Assembly: GCA_964542455.1 (NCBI GenBank)
Contig: CAZIUC010000013.1
Location: forward strand, 1-64,000
Length of the DNA: 64,000 nucleotides
Source: PFJX01 sp964542455
GTDB taxonomy: Bacteria; Pseudomonadota; Gammaproteobacteria; Burkholderiales; Thiobacillaceae
Direction: 5' to 3'
Shown: piece after piece, positions 42,212 to 51,241 of the stretch
Layout: the number at the start of each line of letters is the position of its first letter
Numbering within the stretch: the stretch's first letter is position 1
Program-made: the position numbers and the translations under genes
The notes under the pieces: model-generated
Told to the model about the DNA's origin: nothing
What the model saw: only the letters and a program-made list of their open reading frames with translations
Database searches by the model: none

Positions 42212-43173
42212 CAGTGAACTCCTTTGCGGGTGGCGATCAGGCTGGCGGCCACGCTGGCGCCGATCAGCACGGCGACGATGACCAGTGAAGCAGCCACCGG
42301 GACGTGATACCAGGGCGCGATCAACATTTTCGCGCCGATGAATGTGAGCACCATGGCGAGGCCGTATTTCAGCAGGTGGAAACGGTCGGCCACGTCGGCG
42401 AGCAGGAAGTACAGCGCGCGCAGGCCCATGATGGCGAAGATATTGGACGTGAAGACGATGAACGGGTCGGTGGTGATGGCGAAGATGGCCGGAATGGAAT
42501 CCACCGCGAACACCACGTCGGAGGTCTCGATCAGGATCAGCACCAGGAACAGCGGCGTGAAATAGCGCGCGCCGTCCTTCATCACGCTGAACCGCTCGCC
42601 GTGATGGCCTTCCGAGATGCGCAGATGGCGGCGCGCGAATCGCAGCACCGGATTCTTCTCCAGCTCTGGCTTTCTCTCCGCCATGACCAGCATGCGCAGG
42701 CCGGTAATGACCAGGAAGGCGCCGAACAGATAAAGCACCCAACTGAATTCGCGCACCACCCAGGCGCCGGCCAGGATCATGACGGCGCGCAGGACGATGG
42801 CGCCGAGCACGCCGTAGATCAGCACCCGGCGCTGGTATTCGGGCGCGACGTGGAAGGCCGAGAAGATCAGCAGGAATACGAACACGTTATCCACCGACAG
42901 CGATTTCTCGATCAGGTAGCCGGTGAGGAATTCCAGCGCCTTGCGGTCGGCGACTTCCGCGCCGAAGTTGCCGATGAGATGCCACCACAGGCCGGCGTTG
43001 AACAGCAGCGCCAGGCTCACCCAGACCAGAGACCAGGTGGCCGCCTCCCTGACCCCGACCTTGTGCGCCTTGCGGCCGCCGAAGACGAACAAGTCCAGCG
43101 CCAGCATGGCCAGCACAAAACCGATGAAGACGGCCCACATCCAGGGTTCGCCGATGGAGACCGCGTTATTCAT
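42211..43173 (-). CDS. TerC/Alx family membrane protein
   Basis: 320 residues from the ATG at 43173 (MNNAVSIGEPWMW, matching the Alx start); the TTG at 43197 is less likely. There are nine hydrophobic segments. Metal-site motifs are SLSVDNVFVFLLIF and ETSDVVFAVDSIPAIFAIT. TerC/Alx proteins export or balance Mn2+ and may help load metal into exported enzymes; E. coli alx is controlled by a pH- and Mn-responsive riboswitch. I see no such riboswitch here: the gene is 24 bp after htpX and probably shares its transcript. Confidence 0.92.
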   Translation of the reverse strand: MNNAVSIGEPWMWAVFIGFVLAMLALDLFVFGGRKAHKVGVREAATWSLVWVSLALLFNAGLWWHLIGNFGAEVADRKALEFLTGYLIEKSLSVDNVFVFLLIFSAFHVAPEYQRRVLIYGVLGAIVLRAVMILAGAWVVREFSWVLYLFGAFLVITGLRMLVMAERKPELEKNPVLRFARRHLRISEGHHGERFSVMKDGARYFTPLFLVLILIETSDVVFAVDSIPAIFAITTDPFIVFTSNIFAIMGLRALYFLLADVADRFHLLKYGLAMVLTFIGAKMLIAPWYHVPVAASLVIVAVLIGASVAASLIATRKGVH

Positions 43174-43197
43174 GGCGATGGCCTGCCCGGTTTCCAA

Positions 43198-44073
43198 TTA
43201 CCGAAGCGCCCGCAACGCCGCGATGCGCTCTTCCAGCGGCGGGTGGGTCATGAACAGGCGCTTGATGCCACCGCCAGCGCCGCCGGCGATGCCGAAGGCC
43301 GCCATCTTTTCCGGCAGGGGCGCGGGGTGCAGGCTGTTCAATCGCTCCAGCGCGGCGATCATGTTGTGCTTGCCGGCAAGCGTGGCGCCGCCGCTGTCGG
43401 CGATGAACTCGCGGCGCCGCGAGAACCACATGACGATGATCGAGGCGAGCACGCCCAGCACCAGTTCGGCGATGATCATGGTGACGAAAAACGCCGGGCC
43501 GGTGCCGCGTTCGGTCTTGAACACCACCTTGTCCACCACGTAGCCGATGACCCGCGACAGGAACATGACGAAGGTGTTCACCACGCCCTGGATCAGCGCC
43601 AGGGTCACCATGTCGCCGTTGGCGGCGTGCGATACCTCATGGCCCAGCACCGCCTCGGCCTCCTCGCGCGTCATCTGATTGAGCAGCCCGGTGGAGACGG
43701 CGATCAGAGAGCTGTTCTTGCTCATGCCGGTGGCGAAGGCGTTGACGTCGGGCGACTGGTAAATCCCGACTTCCGGCATCTTGATGCCCGCTTGCGCCGA
43801 GTATTTTCGTATGGTTTCCAGCAACCAGAACTCGGTCGAGTTCGACGGCGCCTCGATGACCTGAACGCCCATCGACCTTTTCACCATCCATTTGGAGATG
43901 GCCAGCGAGATGAACGAACCGCCGAAGCCCATCACCGCCGCGAAAATCAGCAGCGAGCCCAGGTTGAGGCCTTGTTCGTTGAGGTAAGGCTCCACACCGA
44001 GCAGGCGCATGGTGATGGACAGCACCAGCACGATGGCCATGTTGGTGGCGAGGAAGAGCAGGATGCGTTTCAT
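43198..44073 (-). CDS. htpX: Membrane zinc protease HtpX
   Basis: 291 residues from the ATG at 44073, which has AAGGAG upstream. Two N-terminal membrane segments. The zinc motif is GHEVSHAANGD near residue 140, and the third ligand lies in RRREFIADSGGATLAG. HtpX degrades damaged membrane proteins alongside FtsH. The following genes are terC and the rhodanese; htpX is probably the first gene of a stress-linked transcript. Confidence 0.96.
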   Translation of the reverse strand: MKRILLFLATNMAIVLVLSITMRLLGVEPYLNEQGLNLGSLLIFAAVMGFGGSFISLAISKWMVKRSMGVQVIEAPSNSTEFWLLETIRKYSAQAGIKMPEVGIYQSPDVNAFATGMSKNSSLIAVSTGLLNQMTREEAEAVLGHEVSHAANGDMVTLALIQGVVNTFVMFLSRVIGYVVDKVVFKTERGTGPAFFVTMIIAELVLGVLASIIVMWFSRRREFIADSGGATLAGKHNMIAALERLNSLHPAPLPEKMAAFGIAGGAGGGIKRLFMTHPPLEERIAALRALR

Positions 44074-44225
44074 GGTTAGGGTCTCCTTGGGGTTCTCAAA
44101 ATTATCAGCTGTTGGCGAATATGAAACTTTCGAGGAAGTGCTCAATTTTTTGCATTACGACTCCAAACAAAACGTAGGGTGGGTTGAGCGCGGCGAAACC
44201 CACCATGGCGGTGTCGGCGTGGGCC

Positions 44226-45248
44226 TCACGACTGTGTGTCCCGCCGAGTACCCGCCGCCGCGCGCGCCAGGCGGTCATTGACCGCCCACCAGGCCTCGCC
44301 GTCCGGCGGCGCTTCCACCAGCAAACGGTCGAAAGCGAAACGGTCCAGTTCGCGCAGGCGGGCGTAGAGACCACGACCGAAGGACTCCGGTCGCGACGGC
44401 AGGAGGAACTGCGGCAGCGCTGGCAGCGGCTGCTTGCCGCGCAAACTGCGGTTGCCGCGCAACACCGCCACCCGCAGTCCTTCCGCCAACAACGCCTCGG
44501 CGCGCGGGATCAGTTTTTCCAGAACGTGGATCTCCAGCGGTGTGGTGGGCGCGTAATGGCCGGGCAAGGCACCCGGCACACGCGGCGGCGACGAATCCGG
44601 CCGGCCGGATTCGATGCCCACCTCGCCCAATGCCTCGCGCAAGGCGGCCAGCGGCAGGGCACCGGGCCGCAGCACGCGGGGGCGTTCTTCGAGTAGAGAG
44701 ACGATGGTCGATTCCAGGCCATAGCGGCAGGGGCCGCCGTCCAGCACCAGATCCACCTGGTCACCGAGGGAAGCGCGAACATGCCAGGCCTCGGTGGGGC
44801 TGAGCGCGCCGAAGCGGTTGGCCGACGGCGCCGCCAGGCCGCCGCCGAAGGCGTTCAGCAAGGCCAGCGCCAGGGGATGGCTGGGCACGCGCAGCGCCAC
44901 GCTGTCCTGGCCGCCGGTGACCAGACGCGGCACATCCTCGCGCGCCGGCAATACCAGGGTCAGTGGCCCGGGCCAGAAGCGCGCCATCAGTCGCCGCGCG
45001 GTATCCGGAACTTCAACGGCCCAGGCGTCCGCCTGTGCCGCCTCGGCCAGATGCACGATCAGGGGATGATCGGCGGGGCGCCGCTTGATCTCGAACACGC
45101 GTTTCACCGCGGCCTCGTTGCGGGCGTCGGCCCCCAGGCCATAGACGGTCTCGGTGGGAAAGGCCACGACCTCGCCGGCTCGCAGCCGTTCCGCCGCCTG
45201 GAACATGAACCGGGAGGCGGAGGCGCCGCGCTTCTCGCGCGAGGTCAT
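44226..45248 (-). CDS. tsaC: L-threonylcarbamoyladenylate synthase (Sua5 type)
   Basis: 340 residues. It makes threonylcarbamoyl-AMP, the precursor of the t6A37 tRNA modification. The YrdC domain (about 20-210) carries the ATP/Thr-binding stretch FPTETVYGLGADA, KRRPADHPLIVHL and APSANRFGALSPT. The C-terminal Sua5 domain (about 240-335) distinguishes it from short TsaC. The start ATG overlaps the hpf stop by 4 bp (ATGA). Co-transcription with hpf links two translation functions. Confidence 0.93.
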   Translation of the reverse strand: MTSREKRGASASRFMFQAAERLRAGEVVAFPTETVYGLGADARNEAAVKRVFEIKRRPADHPLIVHLAEAAQADAWAVEVPDTARRLMARFWPGPLTLVLPAREDVPRLVTGGQDSVALRVPSHPLALALLNAFGGGLAAPSANRFGALSPTEAWHVRASLGDQVDLVLDGGPCRYGLESTIVSLLEERPRVLRPGALPLAALREALGEVGIESGRPDSSPPRVPGALPGHYAPTTPLEIHVLEKLIPRAEALLAEGLRVAVLRGNRSLRGKQPLPALPQFLLPSRPESFGRGLYARLRELDRFAFDRLLVEAPPDGEAWWAVNDRLARAAAGTRRDTQS

Positions 45249-45616
45249 GGTTGCGCGCCCGCCTCGTCTGCCCAGTCCGATTCCTCCCGCCACGTCCGCG
45301 GGCCGGGCGCGAATTCCCGCTGTCGCGCCAGGCGCCGCGCCAAAGCGCGGCCGGCACGCTCGGCGGCGCGGTCGATGGCGACGTAGAGATCGGCCTCGGT
45401 GTCCTCGATCACCACCGCCGGCGCGGCCTTCAGCCGTACCTCGATGAGGCAACGCTTGTCGGCTCCACCACGCGGACCGTTGATGTCGGACAGGCGCACG
45501 GTGACACGGGTGATGTGCTCGTCGCCATGGTTCAAGCCATATGCCAGGCGTTTCATGAGGTAGTCGCGGAGACCATCCGTGAGGGGAAATCCCTGGCTTT
45601 GAATATCCATTTGCAT
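45245..45616 (-). CDS. hpf: Ribosome hibernation-promoting factor (HPF/RaiA type)
   Basis: 123 residues. It binds the 30S A/P sites to inactivate or dimerise ribosomes in slow growth. The fold is recognisable: MDIQSQGFPLTDGLRDYLMKRL at the start, then VTVRLSDINGPRGGADKRC and DLYVAIDRAAERAGRALARRL. AAGGAAGC precedes the ATG at 45616. The C-terminal tail is short, so it is closer to the short HPF class, although the motif GGADKRC is more typical of uncharacterised variants. Confidence 0.88.
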   Translation of the reverse strand: MQMDIQSQGFPLTDGLRDYLMKRLAYGLNHGDEHITRVTVRLSDINGPRGGADKRCLIEVRLKAAPAVVIEDTEADLYVAIDRAAERAGRALARRLARQREFAPGPRTWREESDWADEAGAQP

Positions 45617-45680
45617 GGCCGCTTCCTTTACAGGACTGAATAGAACGGCATCCTACGGACATTAGTGAGTAAGAAAAAAT

Positions 45681-45704
45681 CGAATTATCATGATGCGTAA
45701 TTCG
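45681..45704. promoter_or_regulatory. Candidate LysR-type operator of nhaR
   Basis: CGAATTA-N10-TAATTCG, a perfect 7-bp inverted repeat containing a T-N11-A-like core, located 28-51 bp before the nhaR ATG and 65 bp before hpf. It is a plausible autoregulatory site for both divergent genes. Confidence 0.5.
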
Positions 45705-45731
45705 TATTTCTCGACGCATAACAGGCTTTTC

Positions 45732-46637
45732 ATGCTCAATTTCAAACACCTCCATTATTTCTACGCCGTGGCCAAGGCCGGGGCGGTCAACCGCGCCGCG
45801 GAAAAGCTTCATCTCACGCCGCAGACGCTGTCCGGCCAGTTGACGCTGTTCGAGCAGAGATTGGGGGTGTCGCTGTTCCGCCGCGCCGGGAGGCGGCTGG
45901 AACTGACCGATACCGGGCGGCTGGTCCTGTCCTATGCCGAGGAACTGTTCCAGGTGAGCGCGGAACTGGAGGAAGCGCTGCGCGGCCACCCCGAGGAAAA
46001 AGCCTTCCCGTTCCGGGTGGGCATCGCCGATGTGGTGCCCAAATCCATCGCCCACCGGCTGCTCGCGCCGGCGCTCGCCTTGCCGGAGCCGGTGCGTCTG
46101 GTGTGCCGGGAAGACCGGCTCGACCGTCTGTTGGGGGAACTGGCCGTGCATCGCCTGGACATGGTACTGGCCGATCGCCCAATGCCGCCGGGCATGGACG
46201 TGAAAGGCTACAGCCACCCTCTGGGCGAATGCGGCGTCACCTTCTTCGCCACGCCCGAACTGGCCGCGCGCCTCTCCGGCGCTTTCCCGGAACAACTCGA
46301 TGGCGCGCCCCTGCTCATTCCCGGTGAGGACAGCGCCCTGCGCGCGCCGCTGACACGCTGGCTGGAACGCTGCGGCCTGCGCCCGCGCATCGTCGGCGAG
46401 TTCGATGACAGCGCCCTGATGAAGGCTTTCGGCAAGGCCGGCGCCGGCGTTTTTCCCGCCCCCTCGGCCACTCGCCAGGAAGTGGAAAGCCAGTATGGCG
46501 TGGTCATGCTGGGCGAAACGCTGGAGATCACGGAACGCTTCTACGCCATCTCGGTGGAGCGAAAAATCGCCCATCCCGCCGTGCGGGCGGTGAGTGAGGG
46601 CGCGCGCGGCGGCGTGTTCGCGGTGGACGCCGCGTGA
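45732..46637 (+). CDS. nhaR: NhaR-like LysR-family regulator
   Basis: 301 residues from the ATG at 45732. The winged-helix domain reads LNFKHLHYFYAVAKAGAVNRAAEKLHLTPQT in overlapping parts, close to E. coli NhaR. The effector domain shares ECGVTFF, LLIPGEDSALR and GEFDDSALMKAFG with NhaR. NhaR senses Na+ and activates sodium/proton antiporter genes. Here nhaA is not next to it, but a complete Mrp Na+/H+ antiporter operon ends 4.3 kb away, so that may be a target. It is divergent from hpf-tsaC. Confidence 0.88.
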   Translation: MLNFKHLHYFYAVAKAGAVNRAAEKLHLTPQTLSGQLTLFEQRLGVSLFRRAGRRLELTDTGRLVLSYAEELFQVSAELEEALRGHPEEKAFPFRVGIADVVPKSIAHRLLAPALALPEPVRLVCREDRLDRLLGELAVHRLDMVLADRPMPPGMDVKGYSHPLGECGVTFFATPELAARLSGAFPEQLDGAPLLIPGEDSALRAPLTRWLERCGLRPRIVGEFDDSALMKAFGKAGAGVFPAPSATRQEVESQYGVVMLGETLEITERFYAISVERKIAHPAVRAVSEGARGGVFAVDAA

Positions 46638-46647
46638 ATGCCGCGCG

Positions 46648-46669
46648 GTCATGGCGCGAACGCCATGAC
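46648..46669 (+). terminator. Hairpin after nhaR (weak terminator)
   Basis: GTCATGGCG-CGAA-CGCCATGAC, perfect 9-bp stem 10 bp after the nhaR stop. It has no clear T-tract. A second hairpin, TCGCGCCC-TGTC-GGGCGCGA, follows. Confidence 0.45.
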
Positions 46670-46765
46670 GCGATCATTCTTCAAACGTGGGAGATGGTCG
46701 CGCCCTGTCGGGCGCGATGCATGGAACGGGCGAAGACTAACAACCGCCCGTGATGCGGGAATATC

Positions 46766-46842
46766 TGGGGTGATGGATGGGACTCGAACCCACAACAGCC
46801 AGAATCACAATCTGGGACTCTACCAATTGAGCTACCACCACC
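46766..46842 (-). tRNA. tRNA-His (anticodon GTG)
   Basis: 77 nt including the extra 5' G that pairs with C73 and an encoded CCA. Anticodon loop ATTGTGA. It is the last of a Pro-Arg-His cluster transcribed leftwards. Confidence 0.97.
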
Positions 46843-46944
46843 AGTGAAAAACCGCTACAGCCAACTACTCGTTTCTACAACCATTTCAACAACTTGAAAA
46901 AACACATTCACCAGTTTCGGTGTTCTACCACCGCCATTGAAATC

Positions 46945-47021
46945 TGGCCTGCCCGACAGGGATCGAACCTGTAACCCCCAGCTTAGAAGGCTGGTGCTCT
47001 ATCCAATTGAGCTACGGGCAG
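46945..47021 (-). tRNA. tRNA-Arg (anticodon TCT)
   Basis: 77 nt, acceptor CTGCCCG/CGGGCAG, anticodon loop CTTCTAA, T-loop TTCGATC and encoded CCA. Confidence 0.97.
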
Positions 47022-47061
47022 ATTCCCGCGGGCGTTCGAAGTTTTTACGACCGGTAACGAC

Positions 47062-47138
<77 letters not shown>

Positions 47139-47237
47139 AAGGCGCGGAAATATACCCGCCGATGTGGGGAAAAGCAATGCCGGCGCGATGGTCGCTCCGG
47201 TAAAATTATGCGGTTTCAATCCGGCCACCTTATCGCC

Positions 47238-48089
47238 ATGACTGCTCAAATCCTCGATGGCAAATCCATTGCCAACGCCCTGCTCCGGGATATCAAACGC
47301 GAGGTCGACGAACGGCTCGCCTCCGGGCAGCGGGTTCCGGGCCTGGCGGTCATCCTTCTGGGCGGCGATCCCGCCTCCAGTATCTATGTGCGCAACAAAC
47401 GCCTGGCTTGTGAAAAGGCGGGGGTTTTGTCGATTTCCCACGATCTTCCAGCCACTACCAGCCAGGAAGACCTGCTTGCATTGATCGATCAGTTGAACAA
47501 TGACCCGACCGTGGACGGCATCCTGGTGCAAGCGCCCTTGCCGGCGCATGTCGATGACGAGACGGTGATCGAGCGGATTCGCCCGGACAAGGATGTCGAT
47601 GGTTTCCATCCCTACAACATCGGTCGTCTGGCGGTACGCAAGCCCACGCTGCGTTCCTGTACGCCCTATGGCGTGATGCGCCTGCTGGAGGCGACCGGCG
47701 AGGCGCCGCGCGGCAAGCACGCCGTGGTGGTGGGCGCGTCCAACCATGTGGGCAGGCCGATGGCGCTGGAGTTGCTACTGGCCGGCTGCACCGTGACGGT
47801 ATGCCATTCCGCCACCCGCGACCTGCCGGAACAAGTGGCGCAAGCGGACATCGTGGTGGCCGCCGTGGGTCGTCCGGATATGGTCAAGGGGGTATGGATC
47901 AAGGAAGGCGCCACGGTGATCGACATCGGCATCAATCGCCTGGACGACGGCCGCATCACCGGTGATGTGGAATTCGCCGCCGCCAAGGAGCGCGCCGGCT
48001 GGATCAGCCCAGTTCCGGGCGGCGTCGGTCCGATGACCGTGGCTACGCTGCTGCGCAACACATTGGAAGCGGCGCGAAAGCACCCCTGA
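47238..48089 (+). CDS. folD: Methylene-THF dehydrogenase/cyclohydrolase
   Basis: 283 residues. It interconverts 5,10-methylene-, methenyl- and 10-formyl-tetrahydrofolate using NADP. Motifs are YVRNKRLACEKAG (catalytic Lys of the YxxxK type), DGILVQAPLP, DKDVDGFHPYNIGRL and the C-terminal PVPGGVGPMT. The Rossmann loop is VVVGASNHVGRPMA, with Asn where most sequences have Arg or Lys. The ATG at 47238 is chosen; the frame is open upstream through tRNA-Pro, which rules out the longer start. A REP pair follows the stop. Confidence 0.96.
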   Translation: MTAQILDGKSIANALLRDIKREVDERLASGQRVPGLAVILLGGDPASSIYVRNKRLACEKAGVLSISHDLPATTSQEDLLALIDQLNNDPTVDGILVQAPLPAHVDDETVIERIRPDKDVDGFHPYNIGRLAVRKPTLRSCTPYGVMRLLEATGEAPRGKHAVVVGASNHVGRPMALELLLAGCTVTVCHSATRDLPEQVAQADIVVAAVGRPDMVKGVWIKEGATVIDIGINRLDDGRITGDVEFAAAKERAGWISPVPGGVGPMTVATLLRNTLEAARKHP

Positions 48090-48092
48090 GAC

Positions 48093-48152
48093 TGTAGCGC
48101 CGGCTTCCAGCCGGCTTGTTTTCAAAGATGCCGGCTGGAAGCCGGCGCTACA
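48093..48152. repeat. REP family 1 palindrome pair between folD and glk
   Basis: TGTAGCGCCGGCTTCCAGCC to GGCTGGAAGCCGGCGCTACA around TTGTTTTCAAAGATG. It overlaps the last two bases-plus-stop of glk: the glk TAG is part of GCTACA. Confidence 0.92.
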
Positions 48153-49110
48153 GGGAGGCGGCCAAGGCAGCGCCTTTCAGGCCGACGTCGGGATCGAGTA
48201 TGACTCGCACCGGCAGCCGTTCCATCCAGTCGGAAAAACGACCCTTGGCATGGAATCCGGCGATGAACTCGCCGCCTTGCAACAAACCCAGCAGTTGCGG
48301 GGCGATACCACCGGCGAGATACACCCCCGCTTCGGCGCGCGCCAGCAGCGCCAGATCGCCGGCGACCTGGCCATAGATGCGCGCGAACAGTCGCAAGGCA
48401 TGCGCTGCCTCGCCATCTTTTCCCGAAAGCCCCGCCCTGCTGATGGCACTCGCGGCTTGTGGGTCGGCCAATATCTCGTTATCTGCTTCCCGCCGTCCCG
48501 ACTCACGCAACCGGAAGCGATACAGGCTGACCACCCCCGGCCCGGAAAGCAGGCGCTCGATGGATACCCGGCCATGCTCCTCGCGCAAGAATGCCAGCAG
48601 ACGATCCTGCTCGGCGTCGGTCGGCGCAAAGCCGATGTGCCCCCCCTCCGAATCAAGCGGCTGGTGCAGGCCTTCCCGCGCCACGCAAAGCGAGACGCCC
48701 AGGCCTGTTCCCGCGCCCAGGGCGAGGCGAGGGGCGCTGGTCAGCGGAATGCCCGACTGCAAGCTGGCAACATCAGCCTCACCCAGGGCGTTCAAGCCCC
48801 AGCCCACGGCGGCGAAATCGTTGACCAGGCGGAACGGCAAGCCGAAGCGTTCAGACAGGACGGAAACATCAATACACCAGGGCAGGTTGGTAAATTGCGC
48901 CGTATGCCCATCGGTCGGCCCCGCCACGGCAAGACAACAGGCATCGACAGGGTCAATTTGGGCAAGGAAGTCCGCCAGCGGCGTATCCACGCCGGAGCGC
49001 CCCGCATTCAGAAACCGCTCCACTTTTTCAATACGCACCGTGGCGCCATCGATTTGCGTGAGCGCCAAGCGGGTGTGGGTACCACCTATATCACCGGCAA
49101 GAATTCTCAT
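48148..49110 (-). CDS. glk: Glucokinase
   Basis: 320 residues of the proteobacterial ATP-dependent glucokinase family. The phosphate-1 motif is LAGDIGGTHTRLAL at the start. LVNDFAAVGWGLNAL carries the catalytic Asp, ALGAGTGLGVSL the phosphate-2 motif, SEGGHIGFAP the glucose-binding Glu and His, and VYLAGGIAPQLL the adenosine motif. It phosphorylates glucose in the cytoplasm. The stop TAG lies inside a REP palindrome, suggesting that the repeat landed at the gene end. Start ATG at 49110. Confidence 0.95.
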   Translation of the reverse strand: MRILAGDIGGTHTRLALTQIDGATVRIEKVERFLNAGRSGVDTPLADFLAQIDPVDACCLAVAGPTDGHTAQFTNLPWCIDVSVLSERFGLPFRLVNDFAAVGWGLNALGEADVASLQSGIPLTSAPRLALGAGTGLGVSLCVAREGLHQPLDSEGGHIGFAPTDAEQDRLLAFLREEHGRVSIERLLSGPGVVSLYRFRLRESGRREADNEILADPQAASAISRAGLSGKDGEAAHALRLFARIYGQVAGDLALLARAEAGVYLAGGIAPQLLGLLQGGEFIAGFHAKGRFSDWMERLPVRVILDPDVGLKGAALAASL

Positions 49111-49240
49111 GGGTACGGATCAATCCTTGGGTAAGTACCGGGCAGCCACGTTCAGGGCTGAACTTGCGTGGACTGGCAAGCATCAAGTGCGGTCTCCAGA
49201 GGTTGCGGGCCTTGTTGCAAGCGTCAGGTCGAGCGCCCGC

Positions 49241-50857
49241 CTACGTGCGGCCACCGCCGTGAGCGGCGGTTTCAGGCCCGGCAAAGCTCCGCACAACCAC
49301 GCTGCCCGGCCCGCTGGTCTCGGCCTCATGGAGCGCCGAGTAGGCAATTGCCAGGCACTCTTCGTGAGTTTTCTCAGACAGGTGAACCATGCCGATGTGC
49401 ACCCCGACCTGATAGGTCTTGCCCTGCCAGGACTGGTGGAAGCCGATCACGCCATCACGGATTTGTTCGGCGATACGTTCGGCCATTTCATCCGGGCAAG
49501 ACTGCAACAGGATGCCGAATTCGTCTTCACCCAGGCGAGCCAGGAAATCTGATTCCCGCACCCGAAGATTCATCAGATGCGCAACCTGACGCAGCAGTTC
49601 GTCACTGCACGCATGGCCGGCCTGGTCACGCACCTGCTTGAGGTGCTCCAGGCTGACGATCAACAAGGATGAACTCAATTCAGCGGCACGTTTGCTGGCG
49701 AGCGATTGTGTCAGGCGCTCCTCGAAGGCATAGCGGTTGGCCAACCCGGTCAGCACGTCATGGTCCGAGTGCCAGAGCAATTTGCGCTGCAATTCACGCG
49801 CTTCGGTGACATCGCTCATGACCAGAACACCGCCGATGATCGCGCCATCCGGACCATGGATACACGAGCACTTGCCTTCCACTTCATATTCCATGCCCTG
49901 AGTGGACAGCAGGCAGGCGGATGACGGAAGGACAAAAACCATGCCCTTGAGCACTTCGTCCAGCAAGGTTGTGGTCAGATCGGCGCGGCTCTCACGCTCG
50001 TACAGGCGGAGAACCTCGCTGGCCGGGATGGCGGCGGCTTTCCCCTCATCCATGCCGAGAAGAATTTCCGCGACCGGGTTGAGGTAACTGACACGACGTT
50101 CCTCATCGAAGCGAATGACAGCATCACCCAACGCGCGCAGGGTCACCACGGCACGTTCGCGCTCCTGAAACAGATCCGCCTCCATACGGCGGCTCACCCG
50201 GACCACGAATACCGCCACACCGACCGCTACCAGCAACGCCATGGCGGAAAGTCCCAGGACCAGGCCGCGCGCTCGCTTGCTGGCCGCGGTCGCCTCGTTG
50301 ACGGCCTCGGCATTCTTGTTCCGCTGCATCTCAACCAGATGGCTCCACTGGCTCATCATGCTTGCCTGGTGTTCCTTGAGTTCCCCTCGAATCATCTGTT
50401 TGGCCTGATTGAGCTGATCGGCCTGCATCAAGTCGAAGGCGTCGTTGGCCTTGCCCTCGACGATCCGCACCCCCTTGCGTACCTCGTTCCAGGAAGCCAG
50501 TTCCGCCGCATCGAGCGGGAGTTCGAGAAAGCGGTCGCGCAGAACGATGAAGTCACGCGCCATCTCGGAGAAATGCATCCGCTGTTCATCACGCTCGAAA
50601 GGATCGTCCAGATTGCTGGCCAGCAAGATCGTCTGGTAGCGCGCCTCATGCAGCCCTTTCATCGAGGACGCCAATTCGGATTTCAGATTGCGCTCGGCGA
50701 CGATGGCCGTCAGTTGGCCGCTGAGGATGCGGATATGCGAGACACCGATGGCCGCGACACCAATCAAAAGCAGGATCATGATGCCGAAGCCGGTGATGAC
50801 CGGCATTTGTGCCGAATGCAGGCAGCGGCCACCATTTTCGACGGGAAAATTTGGCAT
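49241..50857 (-). CDS. Membrane PAS-GGDEF protein with degenerate catalytic site
   Basis: 538 residues. Two membrane helices (about 20-43 and 200-222) enclose a periplasmic four-helix sensor like the MCP 4HB type. A PAS domain follows (about 240-360), then GGDEF (about 370-525). The signature is LGEDEFGIL (GEDEF). The upstream metal-binding motif, normally DLDxFKxxND, is SLEHLKQVRD, so the first Asp and the Asn are missing. Cyclic-di-GMP synthesis is therefore doubtful; it may be a sensor or GTP-binding regulator. There is no EAL domain. It is monocistronic. Confidence 0.88.
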   Translation of the reverse strand: MPNFPVENGGRCLHSAQMPVITGFGIMILLLIGVAAIGVSHIRILSGQLTAIVAERNLKSELASSMKGLHEARYQTILLASNLDDPFERDEQRMHFSEMARDFIVLRDRFLELPLDAAELASWNEVRKGVRIVEGKANDAFDLMQADQLNQAKQMIRGELKEHQASMMSQWSHLVEMQRNKNAEAVNEATAASKRARGLVLGLSAMALLVAVGVAVFVVRVSRRMEADLFQERERAVVTLRALGDAVIRFDEERRVSYLNPVAEILLGMDEGKAAAIPASEVLRLYERESRADLTTTLLDEVLKGMVFVLPSSACLLSTQGMEYEVEGKCSCIHGPDGAIIGGVLVMSDVTEARELQRKLLWHSDHDVLTGLANRYAFEERLTQSLASKRAAELSSSLLIVSLEHLKQVRDQAGHACSDELLRQVAHLMNLRVRESDFLARLGEDEFGILLQSCPDEMAERIAEQIRDGVIGFHQSWQGKTYQVGVHIGMVHLSEKTHEECLAIAYSALHEAETSGPGSVVVRSFAGPETAAHGGGRT

Positions 50858-50977
50858 GGTGTTAACGATCAGACATCAGGCTTGCACCCGCGTCGAACCA
50901 CCCGAAATCATCAGCCTGCATCTTGTCTTCCTCACACATTTCTTGTCGCGGCATCCTGCAGTCACCCCTGAGGGGCG

Positions 50978-51241
50978 TCAATCGAGGATGTCCAAATCCA
51001 GCAGTGCGTCGTGCAAAGCGGTGCGATCGTCACTCAATACCGGAACGATCCGGTGTTCCCGCCCGTATTCCCAGGGACGGCCATGCATGTCGGCCATCAT
51101 CGCGGAAGGCGTTTGCGGCTCCAGAACCAGGGCACAAGGGGTTTCCAGCACTTCCACCACCACGCAAATCTCGCCTTGATGGCGCACCTTCAAGCCGATC
51201 AGGGTGCGCAGATGCGGCAGCGTGATGATGGCCTCGCTCAC
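50978..51241 (-). CDS. Small conserved protein of unknown function
   Basis: 87 residues from the GTG at 51241, which overlaps the amidotransferase stop (GTGA); the frame is open to an ATG at 51262. Residues about 10-35 (LRTLIGLKVRHQGEICVVVEVLE) look like a small beta-barrel (SH3/KOW-like), and the acidic C-terminus ends DALLDLDILD. It is probably translated with the upstream amidotransferase. No function can be assigned. Confidence 0.65.
   Translation of the reverse strand: MSEAIITLPHLRTLIGLKVRHQGEICVVVEVLETPCALVLEPQTPSAMMADMHGRPWEYGREHRIVPVLSDDRTALHDALLDLDILD

Noticed and set aside
44226..46652. Single 808-residue protein joining the Sua5 gene to an upstream frame
   Set aside because: The upstream part is antisense to hpf and nhaR. 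The ATG overlapping the hpf stop fits the family N-terminus.
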